Source: Puffinus mauretanicus (lineage: Eukaryota > Chordata > Aves > Procellariiformes > Procellariidae). From it: a stretch of 64,000 nucleotides of DNA. The DNA is taken from NCBI GenBank assembly GCA_023333565.1, contig JAJKFH010002198.1:1922001-1986000 (forward strand). Direction: 5' to 3'. Position 1 is the first letter of the stretch; the number at the start of each line of letters is the position of its first letter. This document shows positions 52,801 through 64,000 of the stretch, piece after piece. Position numbers and translations under genes: made by a program. The notes below the pieces were generated by a model. The model ran no database searches. It saw only the letters and a list, made by a program, of their open reading frames with translations, and was not told the DNA's origin.

Positions 52801-53981
52801 TCTTTCTCTATGAAGACAAGATGATTTACCACTGCCTTCTCCATAATTGGAATATTCATAAGCAATTATAGCTGTGTTCAAAGAATGTTCTTGGACTCAA
52901 ACTCTCGAATAAAACTATTATCAAGGATTAAAAAAAAAGAAAGCACATTTTAACAGAAAATAGCACATATTCATTTTATCAGGTTGTTTCAACTCTATTT
53001 ACAAAATCCAGGGAGTTGTACAGCAAATTTACTACTGCTTCTGTACTTTTAGAGACCTTAAGTCTGGTAACACCTGTGACAACTTTGACTCCAAATAAGA
53101 AGTAAAGTCATTGTGATCCTGTTAATGTGGAGCACAGACTGAATTAACTACCAAAGTCTCTTTACAGTGTAAGTCCTGCAATAAACATCAAGGAAAAAGA
53201 ATAAAATCTCTTCAGATTTACCTGAGGAAAAGTAAACAATTCACAATACCAGAGCAAGTTGAAAGGGTCATACATGAGAAAGCAGGAAACTTTTCAACTT
53301 CAGAAGTTATCCTTTTAAAAGGTGTATTTTGGCACTTGCTCCTCCGGAACTGAAAAGCAAGATACTGCTTATTTTACTTCAGCCTAAATTCCATGGAGCC
53401 TCTGAGGGGTTTCACCAGGTTTCGAAGCAGGCCCCTGGAAAGCTAGAATTGGAAACAAAAGTAAAAACAATAAACAAGCTGCCGCTGCCCTAACACCTCT
53501 GCTCAGTGCAAACCAGCCTCTGTATTGGATTAGCAGATCAGGACATTTTCCTGCACTAGCAAGGAGCTTGGATTTCACTTTGCAGCACTGAGTGCTTTAC
53601 CTCACGCAGAGAAGGAAATACCAGGGCAGCTTTATGCCAATTCCACACATGTCCCGGAGCTGTTAAGTGAACACCCAATTTCAAAGTGTTTTGACAGCCT
53701 GGGTGAAAGCCCTGGCGCAGGCCGGTGCCTCTGCGGCCACCCGCCACCACGGCTCTCCCAAGCAGGCCAGCTGCTTCGTAGTGAGGGAAAGCAGGAGCTG
53801 TCAATGAACGGGTGCTTTCTGCACCCAGGAACTGCAGCCTTATTGAATAAACACGCTTAAAAATTCCACCCACACACTCAAACCTGGCTCTAGAGCAAAC
53901 CTCGAAGTCTTTATGTCAGTGATCCTCAGGCTGAAAGGATTTTATTTAAAACCCAGTTGCACGCACTCAGCCTCAAAGCAG
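49856..53981. other. AT-rich non-coding DNA, no gene recognised
   Basis: No gene or repeat is recognised. The sequence becomes GC-richer with scattered CpGs from about 53690, leading into the CpG island at 53982. Open frames are 105 codons or shorter and unsupported. Confidence 0.6.
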
Positions 53982-54245
53982 TCACGCGACACCCCCCTTC
54001 CCGGCCAGACGGCCCGGCAGTGCTGGAGGCTCACCGGCACTGTGCAAACCCCTCGCCTTCACAGCGTCCCCCAAACCGTGCCGGTGAGACCCACTGAAAC
54101 GCGGGCACCGAGGCCTCCCGGGGGCAGAGCCAGGAGGGATGTGGGCAGCACTGCTGGAGGCGAGCCCGAAAGCAGCCACTCCTGGGGATGCACAACGCGG
54201 AAAAGGCTGATGCCGAGAACCCAGAGGCAGGGCAAGTTCGCTGAG
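53982..54245. promoter_or_regulatory. Small CpG island, possible promoter or enhancer
   Basis: By hand count about 20 CpG dinucleotides fall in roughly 260 bases, with GC near 60 percent and an observed/expected CpG ratio I estimate at 0.7-0.8. That satisfies the classical CpG-island criteria in otherwise CpG-poor, AT-rich DNA. The island has no CR1 similarity, tail or recognised repeat. In birds, such unmethylated islands usually mark promoters or strong distal elements. Overlapping open frames on both strands (53913-54275 +, 53982-54377 -) follow from high GC and show no motif. There is no clear TATA box and direction cannot be told. Confidence 0.5.
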
Positions 54246-57200
54246 GGGGGAACTGAAAAGGAAAATGAAAGGTGATCTTCCGGCTTCAAAGAAATAAGTG
54301 GTAAAACCCATCGCAGATATCTCTAAAGCCTCCTTACTTTCCTTTAAGCAAACAAGGAACCTGTTGCTCCTAAGCAAGCTAAACTGAGCTAAACTTTTGT
54401 ACTACAAAAATGTGTCCACAGGTACATACTGATAAACTTTACTACGAAATGATTACCACTAACTTTGCAGAAGACGACATGAAATTGCAAGGCAGCTATA
54501 CATACACACAAACTCTAAAATTTGCATGGATTCTTCTAAAGTCGTCGAGGGTGCCTTTTCTCTAATGAGTCAAAATGATGCATTCTTTCAAACTAACTTT
54601 AATGACATTCTAAGTAGTAGAACCCGATAAAAAAGGAGCGGTAGCAGGATGTCTCTCCAGGTGTGTTTATTCAATAGCAGTTTTAAGAAAAATCAGATTT
54701 GCTGGGTGGATTTATTTCAGATGTTTGCAATAATATGACTTAGGAAAAATATTTCAGATGGGAAATAGAACTTATTGGTACCTGCTTAATGAAGCAATGG
54801 AATTACTTTTTTCAGTGTCAGAATGCAATAATGGGCTTATTTCCCATTAGAATTTGCTCTTAATAACTAAGTGGAGAACCACAGACACCAAAAGCCATGA
54901 AATCCAACTTTCAACCTAAGTTCAATATATTTTCAATGTGAATATGCTGTATTTCACTTAAAATCACATTTTAAAAATCCACAGGTAAACAAATAGTGTA
55001 CAACTTTCTTTAGCTCTTTTGAAAACAAATCAGTGTGATTTGATTTCCGGCAGAAAACATATGCCTTTTTTGAAGCAGACTTCTACTCTGCTCCCTCTGC
55101 AAACACTGCGTATCTATCATTCTGCACATTCTGGAGCATGGTACATTGCAGTAAAGCATTCGCCATACAAGAGCCTCTGAGCTGGCAGCTATGTTTTGCA
55201 GACATACCTTGAGAGATAGATGTATGTCGAGTTCTCTCTGGTGGATGGGAGAATGGTTCAAAACACTGCAGGATAATCTCTGTGGACCATTCTTTTGCAA
55301 TAAAGGGAGACTGGGTCTGGCTGTAAGTTGTAAGAGAAATAACAAATATAGACCCTCGAATTTCATCAGGATGGTGAAGCCATCTATAGGGGAAAAATAC
55401 TTGATGTATTTCGAGAAATTGTATTTTACTAAATTTCATTGCATTTCACTTTTAGGTGTTTATGATCCTAAATTTTTTCTTTAGAGTTGGCTGAAAATGA
55501 ATAGACATAACCCCATAAATTGGCAGGGGGGAGAGACAAAGTCTTTCCATTTGAATACAAATATGTGAAGCCCAACTTTCAACTTTCGGCTTGTAAAGAT
55601 ACTGCCTTAGAAAACTACTAATCAAATACAATCAAGAAGAGAGATGCTCTAGATTTAGCTGTCATTTGTTGCTATAAGAAGTAGTGGAGCAATAAATGTA
55701 ATGCAGAGGAAAATGCCAAACTCTTCGGTCCAAGAGAAGATCTGCATTGAACCAAAACTTTCTAAGGAGCTACTAAAGAATCCAGCTGATAATTTTCACC
55801 ACACTTTAAAATTTCATTTCCACAGTTTAAATTGCTAAAGTCACCTTTGAACTCAATGGAAACAGTCGAAAGTCTTTGGCAGGACTCACAACACATACCC
55901 TGTTAACCTCCAATTTCTCCATCATCGGCAGAGTCTATTTGCTGAAGAACTGGTCCAATATGTAGTTAAGTTACAGTTAAGTACAATGTTTGCACAGAAA
56001 CGTATGTAAGAGGATATCCGAGGTAAAGCAGAGATACAAAAGAAGAAAACATGCAATAATTATAACCGCACATGGTGATGACTTTACTTTTAATGCATTG
56101 TTCTTCTTTTCTATTTGTTGAATGCATTTGTTCTTTATTGCCTCATATTTAAAGAATATGTAAAGTTGACTCTTTCCTGGGGAGTTCAGCTCTGGGGAAA
56201 TGACACACACGCACAACCCTGAGAAAAGATAATGAGGAATGAGTCTCAAGAGATTCAAAATTCAAATGTGGTTTAATGGAAAAAGTTGAAGATCATCAGA
56301 GGAAAACATCTTTTTTCTCAAATTATTTCAGCTTCTGCTATAAACAAAGATGAATGTTTCTCGAGTTTTAACCATTAATAATCTCGCTGTAAAGATCAAG
56401 TATGCAAAACAAAATTAAATAAACGGGACTGATTCATCATTACACTCCAGTTGTTTCGTACTGCTCTGGTGAAGCAGTAAATCCAGAAAAACCATGTTGT
56501 TAAACCAGCTTTATGGCTGTTCTGCATCACCGAAGTGGCACAGAGCAACTCATCACAGACATGTAGCACAAACCAATTTGAAAAACCTCTTCCTGTTCCT
56601 CGCATCTTTGTCCTCTCTCCTCTTTGAGCCATTGTTTAGGTATATTTTGTGAAGATAAGCTTGAGGTAGGCATCTGAACAGACCTGCTGGAGGAGCAGCT
56701 CAGGCAGTTTACAATGGATTAGCTGCAGCCAGGGACGCAGCTGCCCCTGGCAGTTTTGCAGGATTAAGCTCACTAGTTGCCCTCCTGCTCCTTTGACCCG
56801 TCCTGTACTTAAAGCCTATATACCATGTCTTTCATGTTGTTACCTACCCCTGAAGCAGCTCCACAACATAAAGCTGGTGCAAACTGAAGATGATCGCTAA
56901 CCCTGACTGCTGTATTACAACAGCGCCTGGCTGCAGTCCAGCACAGAGCCAGGGCAGGACTGGGATCAGTGAGTGTAAGCGGTACAAACAGATGAACAGA
57001 TGAACAAATCTAATGATGTGTTACTAAGAGCTATAACAAAAGCGGGGGGAAAAAAACCCAAAACACAAAACCTCTGGAAAACAAATGGACCTGTGATGCA
57101 TACCTGCAATTTGTAAGATACTACTCAGCAAAGCACTTAGGCTGCCGTTGCTGAAGTTGAGCTCTCTGAAGCACTTTCAGCACACTTCAGTTTCAAATGA

Positions 57201-60200
57201 AACACCTCTTATAAACACTTCATGACAGTTCCTGGGTGGTGAGAAAGGGGCATCCACTTCGGCACTATGCATCCAGGGGTGAGAAAAGCAGAAGATGTAG
57301 CAAAGGTGGCGGGAGTGCAGCAAAGGTGCTAAATGCACTTCAGGCCCCCTTCACGTGTGAGAAACTAAGCCACAGCTGCTCAGTTACATGCAAGCGGTTT
57401 CCCATGCTGTACTTGTGTCTGGCTGGCTGCCAGCCCATTTCAGAGGTGGGAAGTGAAAGTGAACCTCCTTACCCATTTATTTCCTTTAGAACAGGGAAAT
57501 AACTTACGACCTGTTATCCAGGTCAGGAGATAATAAGGTGGCCTCCCCAGCTGCAGCTCTGCACTTTCACACCCCCTTTACATTAGCAGCCGCACTGCAG
57601 CTCTCCGCTTCGGCACTGCTATTCATGGCCATGTCCACAGGGTAACTGCAAAGCCCACATTTCCTTACACTAAGATGAATTTTTTCCAGTTCCAAACCAA
57701 TTTAATCCCTGTTATCAACTGAATTCAAAATCATCTTTTCCTGATATGCAGGGAAAAGAAGGAAATACTTTGCATATCCTTTATTCCCTTTTACTTCCAA
57801 AAGACCAGCAGGAGAGTTCCATTCTTAGGAAAGTCCAGGGGAGATTAAAAGGCATGGACAAATATATTGTTAATCGAAGTTCACCTATAATTGTACCAGG
57901 AGTAATACACAGCAAGATTTAGATGCAAACACAATGGTCTAGAAACCCACATAAAGACAGAGTTCAAATTCACTGGCATAAGGACAAGGAAGACATCCAC
58001 TTAGGTTATATTCACTGGTCTCTCAGTGGATGACTTGCAAAACCCACCTTTGATATATTTACCAACTAACACTTAACTCAGGAGAGGACATACTCAGACA
58101 CTTACAGACTAATGTTAGACTAAAACTCTCCAATGTTTTACACTTACAGGATAAACTGTAGGTGGAAGAATGAAGAATAAATACAGGTACAGAAATGTAA
58201 GTACAGAGGCTCTCACTTATATCACCACAGGTTGCATTCCATGTGCTTGATACTCCTGGAGATTTGTCTGAGGATTCCCACTCCTTAGCTTTTAGCCATT
58301 CATGTAGGATTTTCATTAGATTAAATAACCGATTCTCTGTTCAGTTACTGGTAGCATTTTCAGCTCAACTGGTAGATGAATCTACAGCTTTTAAAAAATC
58401 TGAAAAGCATTTACATGGTTTTCAAGAAAATTATGCACACACATTGAATCATTCCCTCCTGCCCTCTTCTCATTGGCTGTGATCACACTTCTTTGAAAAG
58501 AGATAAAACTACAAGTGTGCATTCATAATTAACTTTAATTAGCAAACACCTACAAATCAATTATTAAATTGTCACCTAATTAGCAGGAATAGTAAGCTGT
58601 GAGAAGTAATCAGTGAGAGAAACTTCAGAGAGGGATGAGAAAACAAACAGTGCCGAGCGAGCATACACTCAGAACCAAGTTCAGCACCACTGAAGAGGAA
58701 TTGAGATGGGGTCTATGAAGCTCTGACCTGTCTTCTAGTTCAAGTCATAAGGATATTCAAAAATTTCTGTAAAACTGCAGGTCCCCAGACAAGTACAAGA
58801 ACAAACGAATGGAGCTGCGATACCTATATGTTGTGTTACTGCACTGTGCTCCTCCACAGCACACTATCTCAAGAGTTTAGGCAATTTTACTTCCTATGTA
58901 TTTTAATAACATTATATCATCTGGAAGACTCTTTTAGCCATATTCTAGCAGGCTACAGAGACAGGAACATGTTCTGTCACCCTGGCCTCTCTATTCTTTC
59001 CCTGTTTCATCTCCCTTCCAAATCTTGGCTCAGATATAGAAATATCAAGAGGATTCAGTGGGCAGGGCAGCCAGGCAACTGCACAACACAACTGCAGTTG
59101 CTTTTGTTGAAATGGATGGGATCCTTGCAAGAATTCCTAGGGCCATAATTTTGGCTGGTAATATCATAATTCACAGGCAATATGATAAAGCGGCTCTGAG
59201 CTGTGCTTCACTGTGACCATACTTCTTTAATATTAGAGAATGCACATCATAAATCATTCCAGTGAGGGAGCAAAAAATTTGATTAGAATTTGCATTTCCT
59301 GACCAGCTTATTGCTTGAGCATATGCATCATATGCTACCCAGGGTGGAGGGTAGGTGCTGGTTTTGGAACAGAGTAGTTGGACTCAAGTACCATTTGGGT
59401 GATTTGGTCCTGACAGCAGGTATCTTGCTCAATTTCTGGAGGAAAAAAACCAGAAGATCACTCCTTTGGTGGATAGGGCAGTAAAGGAATTGCACTTATG
59501 TTTTGTTTTTAAAATAGATTACTCCAGTAATGCAATTTCATCTGCAAACATGTAACGAGGAGAAAAAAAAACCCAAACCACCAAACACATTTCCTTTCTT
59601 TTTGCCTTCCTCAAATGAAATACCTTGCAGAAGGATCTTTATTCATCTTCTCTCCAATACTATTTAAAACATTAAGTCTTTCTTTACAACAAACAGGAAA
59701 GTACTGCTCATGTAAGTGGGAGTTCTAAAAATTACAGTGTACAGTGCTCTTTATATGAAAAATCATTTATTCTTTTAATATGCAGCGCATAGAACAATTC
59801 CCTTAAGTATTAGTGTTTCTGACTCAATATGAATTTGGCTTTCTCTCTCCTCAGTTTTACTCATCTAACAAAATCATATCAGCACAAATGGCATTATGCA
59901 ACGTATCTTATAATGCTCCTAATGTAAAAGCTTGTCTTAGCCTGCTTTCACCAGAGATTTCTGCCTATGCTTTAATAAAGGTAAATGAAAGGAAAATTTG
60001 GAGTCTTTGAAACTCTTTATAAAAGAGCTTAATATGGCATATCTTCGTAACAGAGAAAAGTGAAAATATGTTTTAAAAAAGCAAGTACCTAAGAATGTTT
60101 GGCCTAAAATACAAGTTTTAGAATGGGCCCAAAACCTGTCAGCCGTTGTTATCAAGACCATCAGGCATTGAAGACAATCACTGAGATGGTTGGGGTAGTG

Positions 60201-60305
60201 AGCTGGCAATTTCAGTACCACTTACACTTTCTCCTTGCTGAACTCTGCAGCAAACTTGGCTCTTAGGTAGAAGAAAACATTTTGTTCTCCATCTTATTCT
60301 TTCAG
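54246..60305. other. Non-coding DNA, no gene recognised
   Basis: No gene or interspersed repeat is recognised. A GC-richer patch at about 56660-56960 contains a TATA-like CCTATATACC near 56815-56824, with no further promoter support. A second GC-richer patch lies at about 57240-57640. The TAATTA cluster at 58526-58582 is annotated separately. Open frames are 118 codons or shorter and unsupported. Confidence 0.55.
58526..58582. promoter_or_regulatory. Cluster of TAATTA homeodomain-type sites
   Basis: TAATTA occurs at 58526-58531, 58536-58541 and 58577-58582, the last within the palindrome CTAATTAG. Between them lies CAATTATTAAATTG (58558-58571). TAATTA is the core site of many homeodomain factors (Antp, Lhx, Prrx and Dlx types). 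The density is higher than in flanking DNA, but AT-rich sequence yields such words easily. It is listed as a candidate only. Confidence 0.2.
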
Positions 60306-60494
60306 AATAGACCAAGAGCTAAAGGCTCTAATGACCTCAGAATGAGATACGAGAATGCTCTGCATTTCCCAGGCTACAGAGCTGACAAAAAACTAGAATC
60401 TGTAAAACGAAGTATCCTCAGTCTTCTTGTAGAAACTAGTGCTGAGAGAGGAGCATCACAAGAACAGCAATCATTTATGCAAACTGTATGCTAA
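60306..60494 (+). other. Possible 3'-terminal coding exon, unidentified
   Basis: A strong splice-acceptor pattern (pyrimidine-rich TTGTTCTCCATCTTATTCTT, then TCAG ending at 60305) precedes a frame of 62 codons that opens in phase 0 and ends at TAA 60492-60494. The predicted peptide begins NRPRAKGSNDLRMRYENALH and ends SFMQTVC. It is hydrophilic and rich in Arg, Lys, Glu and Ser, unlike the Phe/Leu/Ile-rich translations of the surrounding AT-rich DNA. I do not recognise the protein, and no partner exon or nearby polyadenylation signal was identified. It could be a true terminal exon of a gene whose other exons lie outside the window, or a chance pseudo-exon. Confidence 0.2.
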
Positions 60495-63400
60495 GTTCTG
60501 AAACCTATTCTTGACTTAAATCTTTGGCAAGGAATATGATAAGGAGATCTCTAATGCAAAAGCCAGTTGATTAACTAACTACCTTAGTCTCTAATTGGAA
60601 AGGATTGCCATTGTGAATTTCCTGGATGATGCAATGCCTGTTTAAGAGCATACATTTGTGCCGGAGCAGTTTTCTACAATCTGGTTTTGCTTATGAAATG
60701 ATGCTTCCTACAGAGGATGTTATTTTTTCACAGGACGAGAATGATTCATAATCACATCATTGCCTTGATCAGAATTTATTATTTTTCTTGCGGTATCTTA
60801 CACCAAACTGATGGGTCAGCCAGCCAGAACGTCTGTCATGCTAGACAAAAAAATACCCTCCTGTTGTACTGATAATACAAACTGTTTATTAAAAAAACCC
60901 CACGAACAACGAAAAAGGAAACAGGTGGAGAAAAGATTTTCCGCTAAAGACAAGCAGCTGAAATCCCTTTCAGGCTTATCTGCTTAAATTGAGGATTATC
61001 TACTCCTCATGCAACACTAAATATGATAAAGAAAAACATACTGCCTTGTTTCAGCATTCACACTAAAAGAAAATGCTGGTCTCTCAGCTGCAATAAAAGC
61101 ACCAAGAACATACTGAGCACTGCTGCTGCTAAGTATTTTGTACAGACAGAACCCCTTTATACAGGGAATTCATGGTTTTGCCCCACTAAAATATTACATT
61201 CACAGTAGTGTAACAGATTTCAAGAAGAACCTGTCACAAATTTCCTTCTGTATTGAAGAAGAACAGTGCAATGACAATAGCATATTTTCCACACAAAAAC
61301 AATGTGATGCCACAACAGGCCCACATGGCTGCTTCCTTCAAAGCCTTGACAAACCCAGAATGAAAACAGAGCTCATTCCTTAATTCCACGTAGCAGTTAT
61401 TACATTTTTAATACCTAGAAAGCAAGTGTTTCCCTCTCTTACCTTTAAGAGGCATGTGCTGAAAGAATGTTCCAAGACATTGCTGGTGATAGAGGAATCC
61501 CCGACTTACATAGGTCAGCTGCCATGGCACAGTACTAAAATTGTCAGACAAAGTGGTCAGAATTACCCAGTGGCTTGATAAAAATCAGCTTACTTCAGAT
61601 CTCATCTAGAGACTGCGTACAGATAGCTGCGTTAGAGAAATGGCAAATATTATGGGACCAAAAGGACAACTGAGGAACAAGCCATGAACTTAGAGTCCTA
61701 TACCTATTATCTTTACTAGTATAGGAAATGTAATGTTATTGTTTCTGAGCCATATAAATGAGTACTATGAAATTTGAAATATCCAGAGTTCTCCTTTGAA
61801 CAATTCTGTAAAAGGATAATGTTTATGCAAATGTAATTCAATTTATTATGAAAGGATTGGCATAACTTCCCAAACTTTCTCTCATGACAGAAATCTCCCA
61901 AATGGACTTTAAGTTCTCAATATGAACTCTGTTTGCCATTTTCCTGTCTCTTAAATTTACTAAAATAATGAAAACACAGTCCATGAAAAAAGAAACACTA
62001 AGAAACACTTCCAACAATTTAGCCTATGGATCAGTGAAAAACACAGCAATCTCTAATGAATAAACATTGAGATTTCTCAGAAGAGTGAAACCATGACATC
62101 CCACAGGAAATTCCATCCATGCCCACTTGTGCCTCCTGGAGAGTCAGCAAAACCTCTGGGTCAAAGGCAGATGGATCCAGCAAAACTACAAGTTTTATTT
62201 TACCAGAAGTATGTATATTATCAGCCAAAGCAGCCAGTCCTGTCTTTTGCACCTTCCTGCAAAGCCATGAGGCTTCTGCTCCTGGATGTAGTTATGCCTG
62301 CTTTGACCTTTTGGACAGTTTCCCTTTTTGAGCTGCAGCATTTTGCATCACGTATTTCATTTGGAAAAGGTTTGCATTTTAGGATCCATTAATACTGCAC
62401 TAGAAAAAAAGATAGCTAATACTTTCATATCCTGTTGCAGAAATCAGCAACAGTGAGACAATGGTTATTTTTCAGATTATATTAACTGCATTACCTTTAA
62501 GTCAGGAAAAAGTAGCCACAGAAAAAAAGTTTAAAAAGAAGTAGTTATGATGACCAGTGTTTCACAAAATTGAAATAAAGCTTTTGGATATACAACGATA
62601 GGATTTGAGTGCCAACACTTATGGAAATATAACATGAACAAAAATATAACATGAACAAAAGTAAACATTTTGCCATTATCTCATGAGAAATAAAGTTTAG
62701 CAGATAAATAGCATACACTGTGATACAGCTAAATCATCTGCCACGTTTGCATAAGTTGAGAGGAGTTGAATCCTTGTGATAAGTGCTAAGGCGCAGCAGT
62801 AAAATAAAGATTATCCTGGCATTGATGTAGAGGCACAAGTGGTTCTATAGTGCTTGTAGCACTGCTAAGATCGGTGGTTAGGGATAAGTAGATACATTTA
62901 CCTTTATTTAAGAAGTAATCTTTCTGCTAAGTATAAGGAATAAATTCAGAACACAGCAAATACCATGGTAAAGAGTTTCATTAAGTAAGCTCTTTCTGGA
63001 GCAGCTGGGAAGTCATGAAAGATTGAACTTCTTTCTGTCAACCTGAATACAACTAGAAATCCAACCAGCATAAGCAACTATCTCAGTTCTCAGTCAAATG
63101 CATCAAACGTGGGTACTATTGCTTTTACTATGCATTGAAGACTAACCTGATATCCATCTCTGGAAACTTTGCTAGCCAATGACACAAAATAGTAGGGCTG
63201 GTACTAATGAATCATACTTCCCTACATACGCACATGCGCACACTTCTTGTGACACAAAGCAAGAGCACACAACTTCGAGTTCCCTGTGGTAAAAAGATGA
63301 TCCGCATCACTTCCTTTGCAGAGAGACAAAATGAAGAAGGAATATCCTCCCATGGTCTCTGCTGAGAAATCTGGCCGATATTCAGTCTCTGCTGTGGAAT

Positions 63401-64000
63401 CTTTACTATTTTGTATTAATAATCTTATTACATGCAGTGGTTCTGCAGATACTTATCAACCAATATAAAAATGGTGATGAAATTCTGTTTTGGCACTAAG
63501 TCATCTTTTAAATAGAAAATGAAGACAACTTAAATTTTCCCACAGATTTTGTATATACAAGTCAGGCTCCAAATTAAACCCAAGAGACTGAAGAATTTCA
63601 CACATTCCCAGAAACATATGACTACTTTGAATCGAGTGACACAGTCACATGCAATGGAGGTACCATCACTTTTACTCTACATTCACGTGTAAACGGGTGT
63701 TTGCCTCTATAATAATCAGCAATAATACTGATGGTCCTCAGTGAAAGCCCAGATCTGCACTCAGCCCAGAGCTTCATTCGTTCATTCAACCTCACCACTC
63801 AGGAGTTATCAGGAACAAAGAATGCCTCATTCTTTCTGGAGTGTAAAAAAGAAATGATGACACACTAGTTTATTGCTGTGTTCTGTGATATGTCCTGTGC
63901 AAGGGAAATCTACCTCTACCTTTAGAAAGCAGACAGGGGACAAATTATGCCACATTTCTTTGAACCTTGGAAATAGGGAAACAGAAATGGGACTTCTCTT
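60495..64000. other. AT-rich non-coding DNA, no gene recognised
   Basis: No gene is recognised. A perfect 17-bp tandem duplication (AAATATAACATGAACAA) occupies 62625-62641 and 62642-62658. A short alternating run near 63228-63242 contains ACATGCGCACAC. Open frames are 99 codons or shorter and unsupported. Confidence 0.6.

Noticed and set aside
56815..56824. TATA-like CCTATATACC in a GC-richer patch
   Set aside because: No companion promoter elements, no following open frame, and no LTR boundaries.
1..64000. tRNA, rRNA, CRISPR arrays, operons or bacterial-type promoters
   Set aside because: None seen on either strand. The CR1 copies show this is vertebrate nuclear DNA, where such arrays and operons are not expected.

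Overview
The window looks like AT-rich avian (sauropsid) nuclear DNA that is intergenic or deeply intronic. The diagnosis rests on four fragments of CR1, the LINE family that dominates bird genomes. All are 5'-truncated, all lie on the + strand, and all end in the avian CR1 tail of repeated ATTCTATG-like units. I find no bacterial-type gene organisation, no rRNA or tRNA, no CRISPR array, and no host protein-coding gene that I recognise. The open frames outside CR1 are short, lack family motifs and are about as long as chance would give.

Layout. 1-13644: single-copy AT-rich DNA with a GC-richer block at 5651-6310 that holds a strong 70-nt hairpin (6157-6226). 13645-14180: CR1 fragment A, followed directly by a decayed, older CR1-like piece (14196-14336). 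16199-16690: a GC-richer block that opens with an LTR-like motif and ends in a duplicated CCAAT box plus a TATA box. 24739-24805: T/G low-complexity tract. 32481-32521: AT-rich inverted repeat. 35512-37041: CR1 fragment B, the largest, carrying a broken reverse-transcriptase reading frame. 40401-40452: 20-bp tandem repeat with three CAGCTG E-boxes. 45570-45677: CR1 fragment C (3' end only). 45967-46207: 240-bp polypyrimidine tract. 49091-49156: TA/CA-rich microsatellite with an inverted repeat. 49445-49855: CR1 fragment D, from a different subfamily. 53982-54245: a small CpG island. 58526-58582: TAATTA cluster. 60306-60494: a possible 3'-terminal coding exon.

No set of genes here works together as a system. 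The CR1 copies are dead: truncated, with stops and frameshifts, and B also has a changed catalytic residue. The items most worth checking are the CpG island, the 6.2-kb hairpin, the possible terminal exon, and the adjacent pair of CR1 copies of different ages. I see no convincing novel system; the rest reads as ordinary bird non-coding DNA.
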